Origin: Blastomyces gilchristii SLH14081
Lineage: Eukaryota; Ascomycota; Eurotiomycetes; Onygenales; Ajellomycetaceae
Reading direction: 5' to 3'
NCBI RefSeq assembly: GCF_000003855.2
Contig: NW_003101674.1
Span: 1,230,734 to 1,294,733 of the forward strand
DNA length: 64,000 bases
Positions 24,778 through 36,557 of the stretch are shown here, piece after piece. The translations under genes were made by a program, and so were the position numbers. Under the pieces are notes generated by a model. It saw only the letters and a list, made by a program, of their open reading frames with translations. It did not search any database and was not told where the DNA came from. The number at the start of each line of letters is the position of its first letter. Position 1 is the first letter of the stretch.

Positions 24778-25898
24778 ATGATTTTTGTTCTCCGCCGGCC
24801 GTTCGCCGTCTCCACGGCTTTCAAACATATTCCAAAGTCATCAAATACGACCTCTCGGTTCATTCATAGCTTTCCCTTCAAACAAGAGCCATCCTCTAGG
24901 ACTCAGCAAGGGACTTCCACCTTCTCACGATTCCACCAAACATATCAAAATGCTTTCCGCCGAACATACCGGCAAATACCCTACCAAGCAGCGCAAACGT
25001 CAGGAAACTTGACGCAGAAGCTGCTGTATGGTGCTGCTATCGTGGGAGGCACCATCGTTGTGACAAACATGATCTTCAACCGCGAAACCAGAGAAGATGG
25101 CGCCATGCCACTCTTCGAGAGACAATATCTGAATCAAACCTTTATGCACACCGGCCTTGGTATCGGAATAATCGGCATCGCAGCACGCGCTCTACACACA
25201 TCTGGCTGGTCCTACAGGCTGATGGCTACGAACCCGTGGGCAGTTGTCGGGCTGAGTTTGGTAGCTAGCATCGGGACGATGTATGGGACATTTTACACAG
25301 CTCCTGAGAAGTAAGTAGGAATGAATTCTTATCTCCTCCTCCTCCTCCTCTTCCTCCTCCTTCTCCTCTGCCATCCGCCATCTTTCCCCTAACGAGACTA
25401 ACATGTTCAAACAGCTATGTCCAGAAATACGCACTCTGGGGCGCCTTCAACCTAACCCAAGCCGCCGTCCTCTCCCCGCTAATGTTCATGTCCCCCGCCC
25501 TCCTCGCCCGCGCCGGCCTCTACACAGTTGGCATGATGGGCTCCATCGCCTTCGTCGGCGCAACGGCCAAGCAAGAGAAATACCTCTATCTCGGCGGCCC
25601 CTTGCTTGCCGGCGTTGCCGTCGTGGCCGTGTCTGGTCTTGCGCCGCTCGTACTCCCCGCTACAGCGGCCCGATCACTCATGTGGTCTGAGCGCATCTGG
25701 CTCTACGGCGGTCTCGCGGTCTTTGGCGGCTTCACCCTCTATGACGTCCAGAAAATCCTGCACCATGCCCGCATGGCGGAGCGGGGCCTGATTAAGAAGG
25801 ATGTGGTTAATGAGAGCATTAGCCTTGAGTTGGATTTCTTGAATATTTTCATTCGGATGGTGCAAATTCTTGGTATGAGGGGTAATAACCGGAAGTAG
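24778..25898 (+). CDS. Mitochondrial Bax-inhibitor-1/GHITM family protein
   Basis: Exon 1 is 24778-25310 and exon 2 is 25415-25898; the 104-bp intron has GTAAGT, branch GACTAAC and AACAG. Splicing makes the codon AA/C and joins TAPEN to YVQKYALWGAF. The product is 338 residues. The first 75 residues are basic and Ser/Arg rich with few acidic residues, consistent with a mitochondrial presequence. Seven or so hydrophobic segments follow (LLYGAAIVGGTIVVTNMIF, GLGIGIIGIAARAL, WAVVGLSLVASIGTMYGTF, AAVLSPLMFMSPALLARAGL, TVGMMGSIAFVGATA, and others). The family's C-terminal motif GGFTLYDVQKILHHAR and the ESISLELDFLNIFIRMVQIL segment are clear. Related GHITM/TMBIM5 proteins act in the inner membrane in cristae organisation and cation/proton exchange; that role here is inferred by family. 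Confidence 0.92.
25335..25368 (+). repeat. CTC/TCC trinucleotide repeat inside an intron
   Basis: Imperfect run of CTC units in the intron of the GHITM-family gene; too far from the branch point to be the normal polypyrimidine tract alone. Confidence 0.85.
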
Positions 25899-26816
25899 AA
25901 ACTTCGCTTCGAAGAATGATAGGTTGGAGATTGGGGGCGTAGACGCCAAAGAAATGATGGATGTTCGATTCCCTCTGTCCATGCAGCCATCGAAGACATT
26001 CTGGAACAATAGAACTTCCGAAAAGATACGGACTTCCCATATATATTTGCTACGGTCCTCCCCACTATTTCTTGTGCTCTTTCTCGTCAAGCCGAGACAG
26101 CGAAGTGTGGAAAAAAGAAAAATCTCCCGTCACTCTATTTTTTTTTCAACAAGAACCATAAAACATACTTAAGAACTCTACCTAATAGAAAACATTATCT
26201 TCATGTATATAGCTACCTTTTTTTTCCCCCTTTTCTCCTTGCTGGTGTGTTTGAATGACACTGCTGTACAATACAACGCCTATACAATAGTTTCAAGACT
26301 GCAAACCTTCATTGATATTAAAACACAAGAACAACTTTATCACACAAGATTGCTCCAAACCACAGGAAAACGGATATGAGGCCTTTGTAATTATATATAT
26401 ATATTTATACATTTTCTCGTACATAAAAGAACAAAAAAACAAAAGAGGGAGGGGTGGGAAGATCATGAAATTAAAAAGAAAATGAAATATTTCATAACAA
26501 CCGATGATAATATCATGCCGCAAAACATTGAGGGGGAAGATCTGATTCATTCCTATTTGCAAGTTGCCCGTGCCTGCCCGCGCCCTCGTCCTCTCGCGCG
26601 CCCAGTGCCAAGGCCAAGCGGACACGCGCGTTACGAAGACAATTCCAACGAGGTATAGAGCACGGATAGATATCTACATCATACCGTGTCGCGAGACGTA
26701 AGCAAACATAGGGGGAGGACGAAGGCAAGAAACCTGGCAGGAGGGAAAAGAAAATAGAAAAGAGAAGGAAAAAAAAAAAAAAAAAAAAAAAAAAAGGAGA
26801 GAGAATCCCTTGGATC
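25899..26816. other. Convergent intergenic region with a poly-A tract
   Basis: About 0.9 kb between convergent genes. It includes AT-rich stretches, a short TA run near 26395-26406 and a 27-A homopolymer at 26769-26795 directly downstream of the GH13 stop codon. No gene recognised. Confidence 0.5.
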
Positions 26817-28564
26817 TCATAGCAAACCAGCAAATCCAGCCGTCAATGCAGCGCCAAACACGCCCACCGATATCCCTCGTGTTCCTCCCAACCCCGGCGC
26901 CCCGGATTTCAAACTCATAGTACCGTCCGGCGAACCCTGGCCATCAGCATTGTGGTGCGCCGCCCCACACAATCCGCTCCCATGCATCTGATCAGCGGGG
27001 AAAAGAACCCTCGGCAGCCCCTGTCCCATCTCAAGCCCAACCGTCCCCCGATAATCGACCGTATAGTTCTTACAACTCAGCACTTCCGTGATGACTATTC
27101 CAGGCGTGTAGGTATTGTGCAGGTCGAGGCGGTAGTTGCCGCCCTTCTCGCCCTGGTTGGAGTAGACGACGATGACATGGTGGCCCTGGCCACCCTTGCG
27201 GGTAACAATGGTGCTGCCGTCGGTGTAGATGGGGTATGATTTTTGGAGGACGTAGTCGGGGCTGACGCGGATGGCGTGGGCGCGCATCTTGTTGAAGGAG
27301 GCTGTTAGCTTGTAGAGGGGGGACTTGGTGTTGTACTTTGATGTCCAGAGGGCTTCGCGGTTCTCGGGGGTGCTGGCACCGGAGAAATGTTGTTCTTGTC
27401 CCTGGTAGTAGAGTGGGATTCCGTCTGAGAGGATTGTAAACGTTAAGACGTTTTTGGCGAGCTGAAGGAGTGTGATCTGGATTAGTGGCTTCCACCTGAG
27501 GGGAGGGTTATGTGAAGGGCTTTTTAATAAAGCGTGGTGCACATGCAACTTACAGAGAGATCCTTGGTATAAGATGGAAATCGTGGAAGGTCATGATTCT
27601 CCGAGAAGGTTGCAAGGGCGGTAATGTCATTGCAGATATCCTTCGCAGCGGAAAGCGTTCTTTTGAGCGCTGTGATATTTCCAGCAGTAAAGGCTTCAAT
27701 CATTCCGAAGTACACGGGGTAATTCGGCACGCTGGGAATAAAATTCTGATAATCACAAGTGATAGCCACATCGGCTTCGAACACCTCCCCTGTGGTGAAG
27801 ACGCCAGACGCCTTGGCAACCCTCTCAAGGTATGCTGTGCCGGTGTGTTTTGCAGCATCTATCCGGAGGCCATCAATTGAATACTCGGCAACGAGGTTCT
27901 TGACCCAGGTCTCCATCATCTTTGTGACCTCTTCGGATTCCGTGTTAAGATCCGCAAGCGCAACAAGATCATCACCCATCCAACAATTTTGCGCCTCTTT
28001 GTAATCGTTGTAATCTTCGATCTTACAATAAGGGTGAAAATACTTTTTGTCGTTGAATGGTTTGAAAACTGAGTAATCAACCGACGTAGCAGGGTTGCTG
28101 CCATTGGTCATCACTGCCATATTATTGATGACAATGTCGACCATCAAGTACATGCCGCGAGCATGCAGCTGCTTTCCCAGCTCCAGAAGATCCTCGCGTG
28201 TCCCGAAATGACTATTCAACTGATATAGATCTGAAACCCAATAGCCGTGATAGGCTTCACCATAACTAACTTCGCCTTTGATATTCTTTGAGACTGGTGA
28301 TATCATGATCGCATCAAACCCTAGGCCTTGAATATAGTCCAATTTGTTGATTATACCTCTCCAGGTTCCCCCGCAGAAGAAGCCTTTCTTGGCGTTGCAT
28401 TTTGCAGATGTAGAGCCATCAGTCCTCGCGAATCTGTCCGTGAAAACCTGATATATCGACCTAGGTCTCCAGTCGTCCGTGTTCGCCGCTAATGAAAGTC
28501 CAGCAAGATGGCATAAAATAAGAAGCCCAAACAGCCGACATGGATATCGAAATAGTGAAATCAT
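26817..28564 (-). CDS. agtA: GPI-anchored GH13 alpha-amylase family enzyme, AgtA-like alpha-glucanotransferase
   Basis: Exon 1 is 27554-28564 and exon 2 is 26817-27461; the 92-bp intron has GTAAGT, branch CACTAAT and CTTCAG, joining TKDLS to LAKNV. The product is 551 residues; an in-frame ATG at 28576 would add four. Signal peptide residues 1-26. GH13 catalytic residues are present: nucleophile D236 (DGLRIDAAKH), acid/base E260 (TTGEVFEAD) and D325 (SENHD). Conserved region I reads DIVINNM, with Asn148 where most alpha-amylases have His. That His-to-Asn change marks Aspergillus AgtA-type GPI-anchored enzymes, which transfer rather than hydrolyse alpha-1,4-glucan and affect cell-wall alpha-glucan. 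The Gly/Ser-rich C-terminus ends in a hydrophobic tail (VGVFGAALTAGFAGLL), consistent with a GPI anchor. GH13 is certain; transferase activity is inferred. Confidence 0.92.
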
Positions 28565-28576
28565 TGCTTCCTCCAT

Positions 28577-30786
28577 AATTTTCACAGATTTCAATTTTCT
28601 CTAATGCAAAAAGAGACGATTTCACCCTGGCTCACCTGCGCACAGCCAATAGAAAGTACCACGTTATGTATGTATGCGCATAGGTCTACCACACCCATTC
28701 GTTGCTCTCTAATAGCACGCGACGGCCGGTTTAAAGGTTCTGGGGGGAGGACCACGGAATAAACGTGGTTTTGGAGGATTAGGATTGGTCTATGATCCCG
28801 TATTCAGAGTGAGCATTCTAAGGGGATGGCGGTAGTTACTTCATGAAGTGAAAGAATGGAATTTCCTCGAAATTTTCTTTCTTCTCTTCTTCTCTAGAAT
28901 GAAGATCCCTTGCTTGGCCCCTGAAGTAACGAGGGGCACGAATAGTTAGTGCGAATATCGATTCTGACTCTCCAGATACGAGCCGCAAAAGAGTCGTGAG
29001 AAAATTAGGCGCGAGGGAGCGTCTGAGACAAATAAAAGAAATTGGCTTTCTGTCGAAATGTTGAACCTGTAATCATTCGCGGCAACGGTTCCCAAAAGAG
29101 TGGAAGGACTTTATTGAGGAATATGAAAGGAATGTGGTAGCTTATGGATAAAGCGCAATGGATGTAAAATAAATAGGATATCAAACGAATGGATAATGTT
29201 TAGAAAACGAACGGATAGCAAGCGCTGAAAGTGAACAAAAGCCGAAAGGGAAAAAATGAAAGGAGAAAAAAAAAAAAAGAAAGAAAGAAAGAACGAAAGA
29301 AAAACTTTGAAAGAGTCAAAGTTCCCCGTGTGAACCAACTGGCAAATGGAGGGGAAGCGAGGGAAAATGGGGAAACGAGTAATGGATCTAATAAGTGCCT
29401 CGTTGCTCCAGACTTTCGCGACGCCGCCGACCCCGTACTATGATAGTAAAATTTAAACTTCATGAGCGCTTCACATACTTCCAGGTACGACTGAAATATA
29501 TGTGGTAAAGTTAGTAGGCCAATCAAGAATGGTAACTTCAACTGACGTACCCCAACCTTGGTTCCGTCCATCAAATCAGATCACAAGAGCCAGGCCGCTT
29601 CAGTCGTGGAACAAGCAGCAAGACGCCAATATTTTTGGCCTCTCTGATTCCTTAGGGATACAAATCACGACCACCACAGACGAATAAACAAGTTTGATGG
29701 CTTCCCTGGTTGGTATGTGTGGTGGCAACGACAAACCCGAGCCTGTGGTGGTGGTTGGTGGTGGTGGTGGTGGATGTTTAGTCGACCCTGCCAAGCCGCC
29801 GCAAAGGCTCTGGGCGCAAGTGAAACCTATTGTCCAATCAGATATCGTCTCGGGAAGGCACTAGTCTTATTAGTCAGCTGGCCGGGTGCCAACTTGAACC
29901 CAATCTTGGAAGGTTCCCGTCCGTCCAAGGTTCCCGAATCTTGTCTGAGTCTAGTCCCAACTGCCGAGGTTCCGAAACGCTCCCCACGACTGCTGGCCAA
30001 AGAAGATTTTATCAGGTGGTTGACCACAAGGCTTTGGGAGTTGATATGGCCGTGGATGCTCTTGCTCAGCGTAGGGGGAGGATAGAAGCTCGATTCAAGC
30101 AGAAAGTATTGCTATCCAAATCCACCAAAAGTCTGAGAGAGAGGGAGAAAGAGATGCGAGTCCTTGCGCTAAATTATTATCCTGGTAACTAGAGGTTGTT
30201 TTAAAGCGCCCTAAAATACCTGGCATAACTATACAAGTCTCGCAGGAACTTCTCCAATAGAATCCCAAGGAACATGCCACTATTGCCCAACCGAACTGAT
30301 GGATGCTGTTGACATTACCGAGTCCGTTGGCGCTTGTCGCCAATGCCCAAACGCAACCTTGTGTCAGTCTTACTCGTCATAAGATTAGCGACCTGGGAAG
30401 CTACTCTACTTACTATGTAGTTAATCAAACCATATCCCAGAGCCCTCTGTGGTGTGATGTTCAAGTGGTGGAAGCTATTATGGTAAGCTGGTGTCGGAAA
30501 ATATGTGCTGCGCAGTGTAACTTACATCTGTACATTTTTTTGATGGCAGCCTCGCTGGAGGAACAACAACAATACTAATAATATCACAGTGCTGGCTTAC
30601 CTCCTCGAACGAGTGGAGTTGCCTGCCGCCTAATACAAACTGAATGCAAAGAACATATATGCGGACGGAATAGGTACAGACAGAGAAACGTGCTAGACTA
30701 ACTTTTCATTCTTCTCAAACCCAAGAGCATCCCACCCCACCCAGATCCAACCCAACAGCACATTCCTTGCATCCCCACCCAGCCCT
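28577..30786. other. Intergenic region of about 2.2 kb
   Basis: Upstream side of the GH13 gene and downstream side of the next minus-strand gene. It contains a GAAA-type purine repeat (about 29264-29304) and a GGT/GTG repeat (about 29739-29771). Several open frames occur at 29700-30200, but none shows a recognisable domain or convincing exon structure. Confidence 0.45.
29739..29771 (+). repeat. GGT trinucleotide-rich repeat
   Basis: Imperfect array of GTG/GGT units, G-rich on the plus strand. Confidence 0.85.
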
Positions 30787-31794
30787 TTAAATTTCCTTGT
30801 CCCGACGCGCAAGCTCTTCAAGCCCATCCGCAGCCTTGGTAAAGCCCCCAACGACATCCATCAGCGCGTTATGCTCCTCCTTCAGCCTCTCCCCCTCCAG
30901 AACCCACTGATCCCTCGTCTTCACAACAGCCTGCTCGTCAACAATCCTCTCATACTTTTCCAACCACTCCCGCCTCTCCCCAACGTCCAGCTTCTCCAAA
31001 TTCCTCACAGCCACCTCTTCCTGCTCCACCAGCTCCCCCAACATTTTCTCCTTGGGAACCACCTTATCATACTCCTGGATCTGGTACTGACACTCCCTAA
31101 CCCGCTGGTAAATCAGACCCATATTCCTCCTCTCGCGCCCGGATATCTTGCCAAAAGTCACCAGCACAGTCGTCGCGGTCCATTTCCACGGTATCTGTGA
31201 GGCAGGGAGTAGAATCTGCATCGCGCGTATTTGCCGTGGTTGCCGCATGACATTTTCCAGCGCGCTCACGACCCGCCCACTGATGAAGCCGTATTGATGG
31301 TTTTCTGTGCTGAGCCGCTGGCCATCCATGATATCGATGCTGAGGAGTAGGGAGGTGTCGTTGAGTTCTTCCAGTGCCACAAGTTCGCATATGCTGCGAT
31401 TGAGGCGCAGGAGGACGGAGAGATGGGGAGGCTTTGTAGCCTCTGGCATGGGACCGGCTGTGGAGGGGTGCAGTCCTTCTTCAGCTTCGCCTTGTTGCTC
31501 TACTTCTCCCTCCATTGTTTCTGCTGCTGGTACCGTTGTTACTTCTCTAATGGTAACAGTCCCCGTGGAAGATTCGAAATCTACATCGATATTACTTCTC
31601 GGAGGACGTAGATGAACATATTCATCGGCTTGTCCATCAGTTCCCTTTATCCGTATCACGATCTCAGCGCCTGTTCTGATGTGGTTGTCGTTTTCGAAAT
31701 CCGGGTCCCCCTGGCTATTTAGCCAGTGGAGGATCCTTTCATTTCGTGAATCTTCACTACTTGGTTCCGATGAAACGTAGCCAAAGGCTGACAT
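30787..31794 (-). CDS. Unrecognised protein with C-terminal coiled coil
   Basis: A single uninterrupted 335-codon frame starting at ATG 31794 (M-S-A-F-G-Y-V-S-S-E-P). I do not recognise a family. The first 90 residues are acidic with a possible beta-rich patch (GAEIVIRIKG, EYVHLRPP, TGTVTIREV). A Pro/Glu-rich spacer (about 90-120) follows. The central 120-230 region looks globular, with alternating hydrophobic residues (LSVLLRLNRSICELVALEEL, SLLLSIDIMDG, TTVLVTFGKISG). The last 100 residues are strongly helical and charged (QIQEYDKVVPKEKMLGELVE, ERREWLEKYERIVDEQ), typical of coiled coil. No signal peptide or TM segment. Codon use and GC look like its neighbours, so a real gene is likely even though no function can be assigned. 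Confidence 0.75.
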   Translation of the reverse strand: MSAFGYVSSEPSSEDSRNERILHWLNSQGDPDFENDNHIRTGAEIVIRIKGTDGQADEYVHLRPPRSNIDVDFESSTGTVTIREVTTVPAAETMEGEVEQQGEAEEGLHPSTAGPMPEATKPPHLSVLLRLNRSICELVALEELNDTSLLLSIDIMDGQRLSTENHQYGFISGRVVSALENVMRQPRQIRAMQILLPASQIPWKWTATTVLVTFGKISGRERRNMGLIYQRVRECQYQIQEYDKVVPKEKMLGELVEQEEVAVRNLEKLDVGERREWLEKYERIVDEQAVVKTRDQWVLEGERLKEEHNALMDVVGGFTKAADGLEELARRDKEI

Positions 31795-34290
31795 CGACGT
31801 CGTCTGATCATTCCTAGCGCATGTTTCAACCGTTGATTTAGTTAATAGCTAGATCAGGTGGGCCTCCTCTTCTGAGGCGTTGCTCATCGTTGGGGATACT
31901 ACTTACAACGGCGACATGTCGTACTCTGCAAACAAAGCCAGCAGTTAGATGTCCTCCTATCAAAGCCTCTCACAGGGATGGATAGAAATGTGAGCTTTTT
32001 TTCATCTATAGATAGAATAGAGCAGTGAAGCAATTAGCTCAACCAGAAAGACAGGAGTAGTTGATAGAGCTGAGAGATCTCCCTTGTTAGATGAGATCAC
32101 TGTTCTTGTATAAAGAAAAACTTCAATTCACCAACTCACCATGCTGCATGAGATATAATGTTTGAGGTGAATATGTGTTGGATGTAATTGCCTTACTCTC
32201 TCCCCTTTAGCTTTCTTCAATCATTGCTGCCATAATGTCAATGAAGAAGTACCTTGGACTCTGTGTAAAAAATCAGTTTCACTTCGACAAGAATATTATC
32301 AAATACATAATTTTTCAAATATTGTATATTGTATGTAGTATGAGTCAAGCATGCTTTATCATCTCCCTTCCACAGGTAGGTAGGTGCAAGAGAGGTTGCT
32401 GCCTTCCTTAGAAGTAAATAAACATATCAGCTAGCACAACGGAGTGAGGTGTAACTTCTTGAAATTTTATATATCATACAGATATATACATCAAGTGAAG
32501 CTTTCCTCACTTACCAAGCAGATTGAATGAATCGCAAAAATACTATGAAAATATATATTAGTGAATAACTTTCTAGTTGTAACATCTCAGGGAGGGAGGT
32601 CATCAGCAGACTAACAAACCATGGCATGGCATCAAAAATCTACAACATGAGATCTATTGCACCAGGAGTGAAATCAAATCAATTCAGCAGCCCTTTTGCA
32701 AATATTTCGTATCATGCGTATGAGGTGTTGTTCACAACTAATGGAATGTGAATTCCTTCACACGGTATCATAGCAAATCTCCTTTTCGAATGACACAACT
32801 GAAATCTCGCCAGGCCAGACAGCATCGAAAGCGGAGATTTAAGAATATTTCATAATGTGGTTTCCTCTCTTTGGTCCTATTCAGATAAATAGAGCGAGAG
32901 TAAGAGGAGAGAGAAAAATAGAGAGAGAGCATTGTATCTACAATGCGCGAAGTATCCCAGTCTGTCTGTATACCCTTGACATGAACGGACGTTGAATATT
33001 ACTGTCCTACTGCGTAAAGGCACTTTACAGGCATGTGAGACAGGGCAACCCATACACTCTACCAATGACAAGAACAATTGGTAGCTTTACGACCGTTAAA
33101 AAACGTTCACAGACTGAGGTACGGATTAAGTGAGGTAGAGAAGGGGTTTGGCCCTTTCCCTTCGCCACTTATCATGATTAGCCCAATGAGCGCCCTGCAA
33201 CCCCCTTCTAGCCCGCAAGATAAATTCATTTTCCTGGTTCGATGTATGCTTTGGAGAAGAGATAAGAAAAATGGGAGAATTCCAGCTATGGCTGAGAGAA
33301 GAAACTGTGAGTTAAAAGCTGCCGCATGAAGTAACTTACCGCTACTTCGGGCTCCGTCAGTTCTCACAAGGATAGGTATATGGTATGCCATCGATGACTC
33401 CCCTGCGGCTTTCCCGGAATGGGATCGCTGTAGGTTTCCCTAACTTTACCATGGATAATAGAATAGGAGCAACGGAAAATGGAAAGATGCCACCGTCGTT
33501 CGTTGGGCGACGGCTCTTATTCCCTGACCAAGCCTAGTACCTTGGAAGTTGCTTCTTTGTCTGCGAGTCAAAGCTGTACGTTGGATTAGATCATGCGCAG
33601 GGTCTCGGCTTTTTCATTCTTGGGTAATTTTAACAGCTACCAATCGCATTGCCAAAACATGAGATGTTTTGTGATTATGTTTCGCATGGTTGCCTGCGGA
33701 GCGGAAGTGCGTGGCTGTTCGGGGAAGGACATGCCACCCCATTCGCTAATCGAAGTCCTTAGCCGCTGAAGCTGTCAACCAAACAGATTCCACCACTTCC
33801 AAAATCTGTTTTCAACCCAAGGTATTGCTCCGGAATGCGATCTTTAATTCCATCTAATGAAAACTGTCATTTACTCTTTACCAAGTTTGGTCGGCCCACG
33901 CAGCTCGAAGAGGACCACTTCCCCGTGCGTTTAGCTTCTCCCCGACCCTAATTTTGCGGATCATTTCTTGGCCTACTTGCGCCATGAACCTGGCTGAGTG
34001 CATGCTAGGTGGTCTGGAAAATGGAGCATAGATACGGCCTCCCCCGCAATTGTCCGGCCGCTTAGACCATGGAGGCGTCGATTCGCGTTGGACCCTCAGT
34101 CTCGCATGAGGAGAAAAGGAGAATAATTCCCAGCGGCACTTTTTGCGAATATTTATAGACCCGTGATTCCTAGGTCTTGGAAACACCCCGAGAGATGCAC
34201 TGTATATACACTCATTTGTCGAATTTCCAATTCGGTTGTATATATATATACCTGTCCCTCGTTATATAACGCACCTCTGGTTCAATTGCG
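31795..34290. other. Intergenic region of about 2.5 kb
   Basis: It separates two divergently transcribed genes and so must hold two promoters. From about 32,000 to 32,900 it is more AT-rich with GA-rich stretches (for example 32881-32930). No supported gene. Small open frames at 33078-33391 and 33878-34186 show no domain. Confidence 0.45.
34236..34270 (+). promoter_or_regulatory. Possible TATA elements of the cutinase-like gene
   Basis: A TATATATATATA run (about 34238-34250) and a symmetrical GTTATATAAC (about 34260-34269) lie 20-50 bases before the ATG at 34291. Position and sequence fit a core promoter with a very short leader; functional use is inference. Confidence 0.35.
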
Positions 34291-35064
34291 ATGAAGCTAT
34301 TTTCCCTCGTGATATTAGCGACTCTTTGTATATCCGCCTTCGCCCTTCCAACAATATCACCAGACATTGGGAAAAGGAGCAGCGTTGAACGACGGGGTGG
34401 AATTCCGGGCTGGGATTGGATTCGAGACCTTTTCAGAAGTTCAAAAGGTGGCCCTACGACCGAAAATGGGATCAAAAAATTCAACGGCTGTCAGCCGTTA
34501 ACTTTGATATTCGCCCGCGGGACGGACGAAAAGGGGAATATGGGAGACATAGTTGGTCCTCCTCTTGCTGCCGCATTGAGGGCCCTTCTGAAGGGAAAGG
34601 TCACCGTCCAAGGAGTTGATTATCCTGCCTCTTTTCTGGTAATTTCAGTCTGAAAAAAAAAAAAACATAGACTTGGGTTGGCGACCTCTGCTAACTCCCA
34701 AGAATAGGGAAACTTGAACTTCGGGGAAGATGGCGGACCAACTATGGTTGATCTCATCAACCACTCATTGTCGCAATGCCCTGAGAGCAAAGTAGTCCTT
34801 GCTGGATACTCCCAGGGAGCTGCAGTGATCCATAATGCCTCTAGGGACCTCCGGAATGATCAGGTAGCAAGAGCAGTGCTCTTCGGCGACCCGCTCCACG
34901 ACCTTCCTCTCAAATCTCTTGCTAAAGATAAGGTGATGTCGATATGTGCAGAAGGAGACCCTATCTGCCGAGGCGGTTTAGATATGACTGGTCATTGGTC
35001 CTACGCAGAGGATGCGAATCGAGCTGCTTTATTTCTTGCAGCAGCAATGAGAGAGAAATCTTAA
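34291..35064 (+). CDS. Secreted cutinase-like serine esterase
   Basis: Exon 1 is 34291-34638 and exon 2 is 34708-35064; the 69-bp intron has GTAATT, branch GCTAAC and AATAG, joining A-S-F-L to G-N-L-N-F. The product is 234 residues. Signal peptide about 1-19, then a Lys-Arg/Arg-Arg stretch that could be a kexin site. Cutinase family features are CQPLTLIFARGTDEKGNMG, the nucleophile elbow GYSQG with Ser151, Asp200 in CAEGDPIC and His212 in GHWSY. Four cysteines in the mature part match the two family disulfides. Cutinases are small alpha/beta hydrolases acting on ester polymers and lipids. The catalytic triad is complete. Substrate is unknown; in an animal-associated lineage cutin is not the obvious one. 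Confidence 0.92.
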
Positions 35065-35898
35065 CCGGAGAATTGAAATGGGGAAACAAGGTCCGAAAAT
35101 AAGAAACAACAACCAGGTACCAGGAAGTACTTTAAGAGCTGGGAAACATTTCCCACGAGAAAGGGAACTGGAACGGAATGACAGCCCGTGTCCAATGCTC
35201 TCGATTATCCCCTGGCGCAAGGGAAACAAAGAGCTTGTGGTATACATTCTTTTTTGTTTTTTTGTTTTTTTGTTTTTTTGTTTGTTTTTTTCAGAGACTT
35301 GTAATAAATGTATAAGTTAGTATTTGTGTAACTAAATCTTCTCTTTTCCCTTTTTTGCATTTCAGTTCCTTCCGTTTGGTATTTAAGGGGCATTTTACTG
35401 TCTGTTGGCATCCCATTCAATAACCGAGTTGAGCAAACCGTGAGGCCCAACCACACCAACAATGCCATACCCACACTTCACATAGTATAAAATTGATGGA
35501 ATTTATAAATTTCGCGTTATGTATCATCGGAAAGTGAACAAAGTGCCAATAGGATTGAAGGGAAGCTGAGTCGCTCACGCGGCGGGATGGCACGGAAGGT
35601 TAATTTTCAAGCCCAAACCCGCGGGATCCTCGTTGAAGAAGATGTATTTCATTGCCCGATGTATTCTCGTATTAGTCCCAGTTGTTATTACCAGTCGTTG
35701 GATGTTATGTATAAGGATGAATTGAGTATCTCTCACAAGTCCAAGCTCTGGCCAACCCCGCTTATCTAATCAGCCCAGCGCCATTGCTTGGGTTCTGGAT
35801 GAAAGAATCAGCCTGAACAACCAGCACAGTGATTGACAGTCCAAAGCTCAGCAATCAATCCTTTCAACATTTATCGCGTCATAGCTTCAACCGCAAAA
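35065..35898. other. Intergenic region between the cutinase-like gene and Y14
   Basis: It contains a GTTTTTTT-type tandem array at about 35250-35292 and otherwise nothing recognisable. The start of the Y14 leader is probably within the last 100-200 bases. Confidence 0.45.
35250..35292 (+). repeat. GTTTTTTT tandem simple repeat
   Basis: Octanucleotide-like units of G plus about seven T, repeated four times, then a shorter unit. Confidence 0.9.
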
Positions 35899-36557
35899 AT
35901 GTCGACGGAAATGGAACTCGATCCCCCTCCTCTGGACAGGAAAAATTTTGGCCATGCCCCATCCTCACATGCAACCGGCGAAACCCTCACCCAAGCTGGC
36001 GCAGTCGCCGTCCGGAGTATTGAAGGCTGGATTGTTCTTGCGACCAACATTCATGAGGAAGCTTCTGAAGAGGACGTTACCGATCTGTTTGCTGAATACG
36101 GAGAAATTAAGAATTTCAATTTAAATCTGGATCGGAGGACAGGTTACGTGAAGGTGAGTAACACTCTCCACCGGGTTTCCCCCTCCCTCCAATCCGAGCT
36201 CGCCGCCAACCACTCCTGTCGCTTGCCTTTCCGGTCACCCTGTTTACCTGAGATTACTATCAAGCTCTATTATTGTTGGTTATGTTGAATATTATAATCA
36301 GGCAACGTTGCTAACTTATCTGACAGGGCTACGCTTTGATCGAGTACACGACATTACCCGAAGCGAAAGCCGCCATCGAAGCGCTCAACGGAGCCAAACT
36401 ACTTGATCAATCCATCCAGGTCGATTTCGCATTTGTCAGACCACCGCCATCACATAATAAAGGCAAATCCGGAAACGTCGGGAATCGCGCTCGGGGAGGC
36501 CGCTCCCGGAGCAGAAGTCGAAGCCGAAGCCCTGAGGGCCAGGCCGGACGAGGTTAA
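35899..36557 (+). CDS. Y14: RNA-binding protein Y14 (RBM8A-like), exon junction complex
   Basis: Y14 pairs with Mago in the exon junction complex, left on spliced mRNAs in the nucleus and used in export, localisation and surveillance. Exon 1 is 35899-36153 and exon 2 is 36327-36557; the 173-bp intron has GTGAGT, branch GCTAAC and TGACAG, giving 161 residues. The single RRM runs from [18 protein letters not shown] through the intron join [17 protein letters not shown] to [12 protein letters not shown]. The sequences [20 protein letters not shown] and KGYALIEY are hallmark Y14 strings. An acidic N-terminus and an Arg/Ser-rich C-terminus ([14 protein letters not shown]) match the family. The ATG at 35899 gives the conserved M-S-T-E-M-E-L-D start; a longer frame upstream lacks a good ATG. 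Confidence 0.95.

Noticed and set aside
29827..30192. Overlapping open frames on both strands
   Set aside because: No domain, no supporting splice sites, opposite-strand frames equally long.
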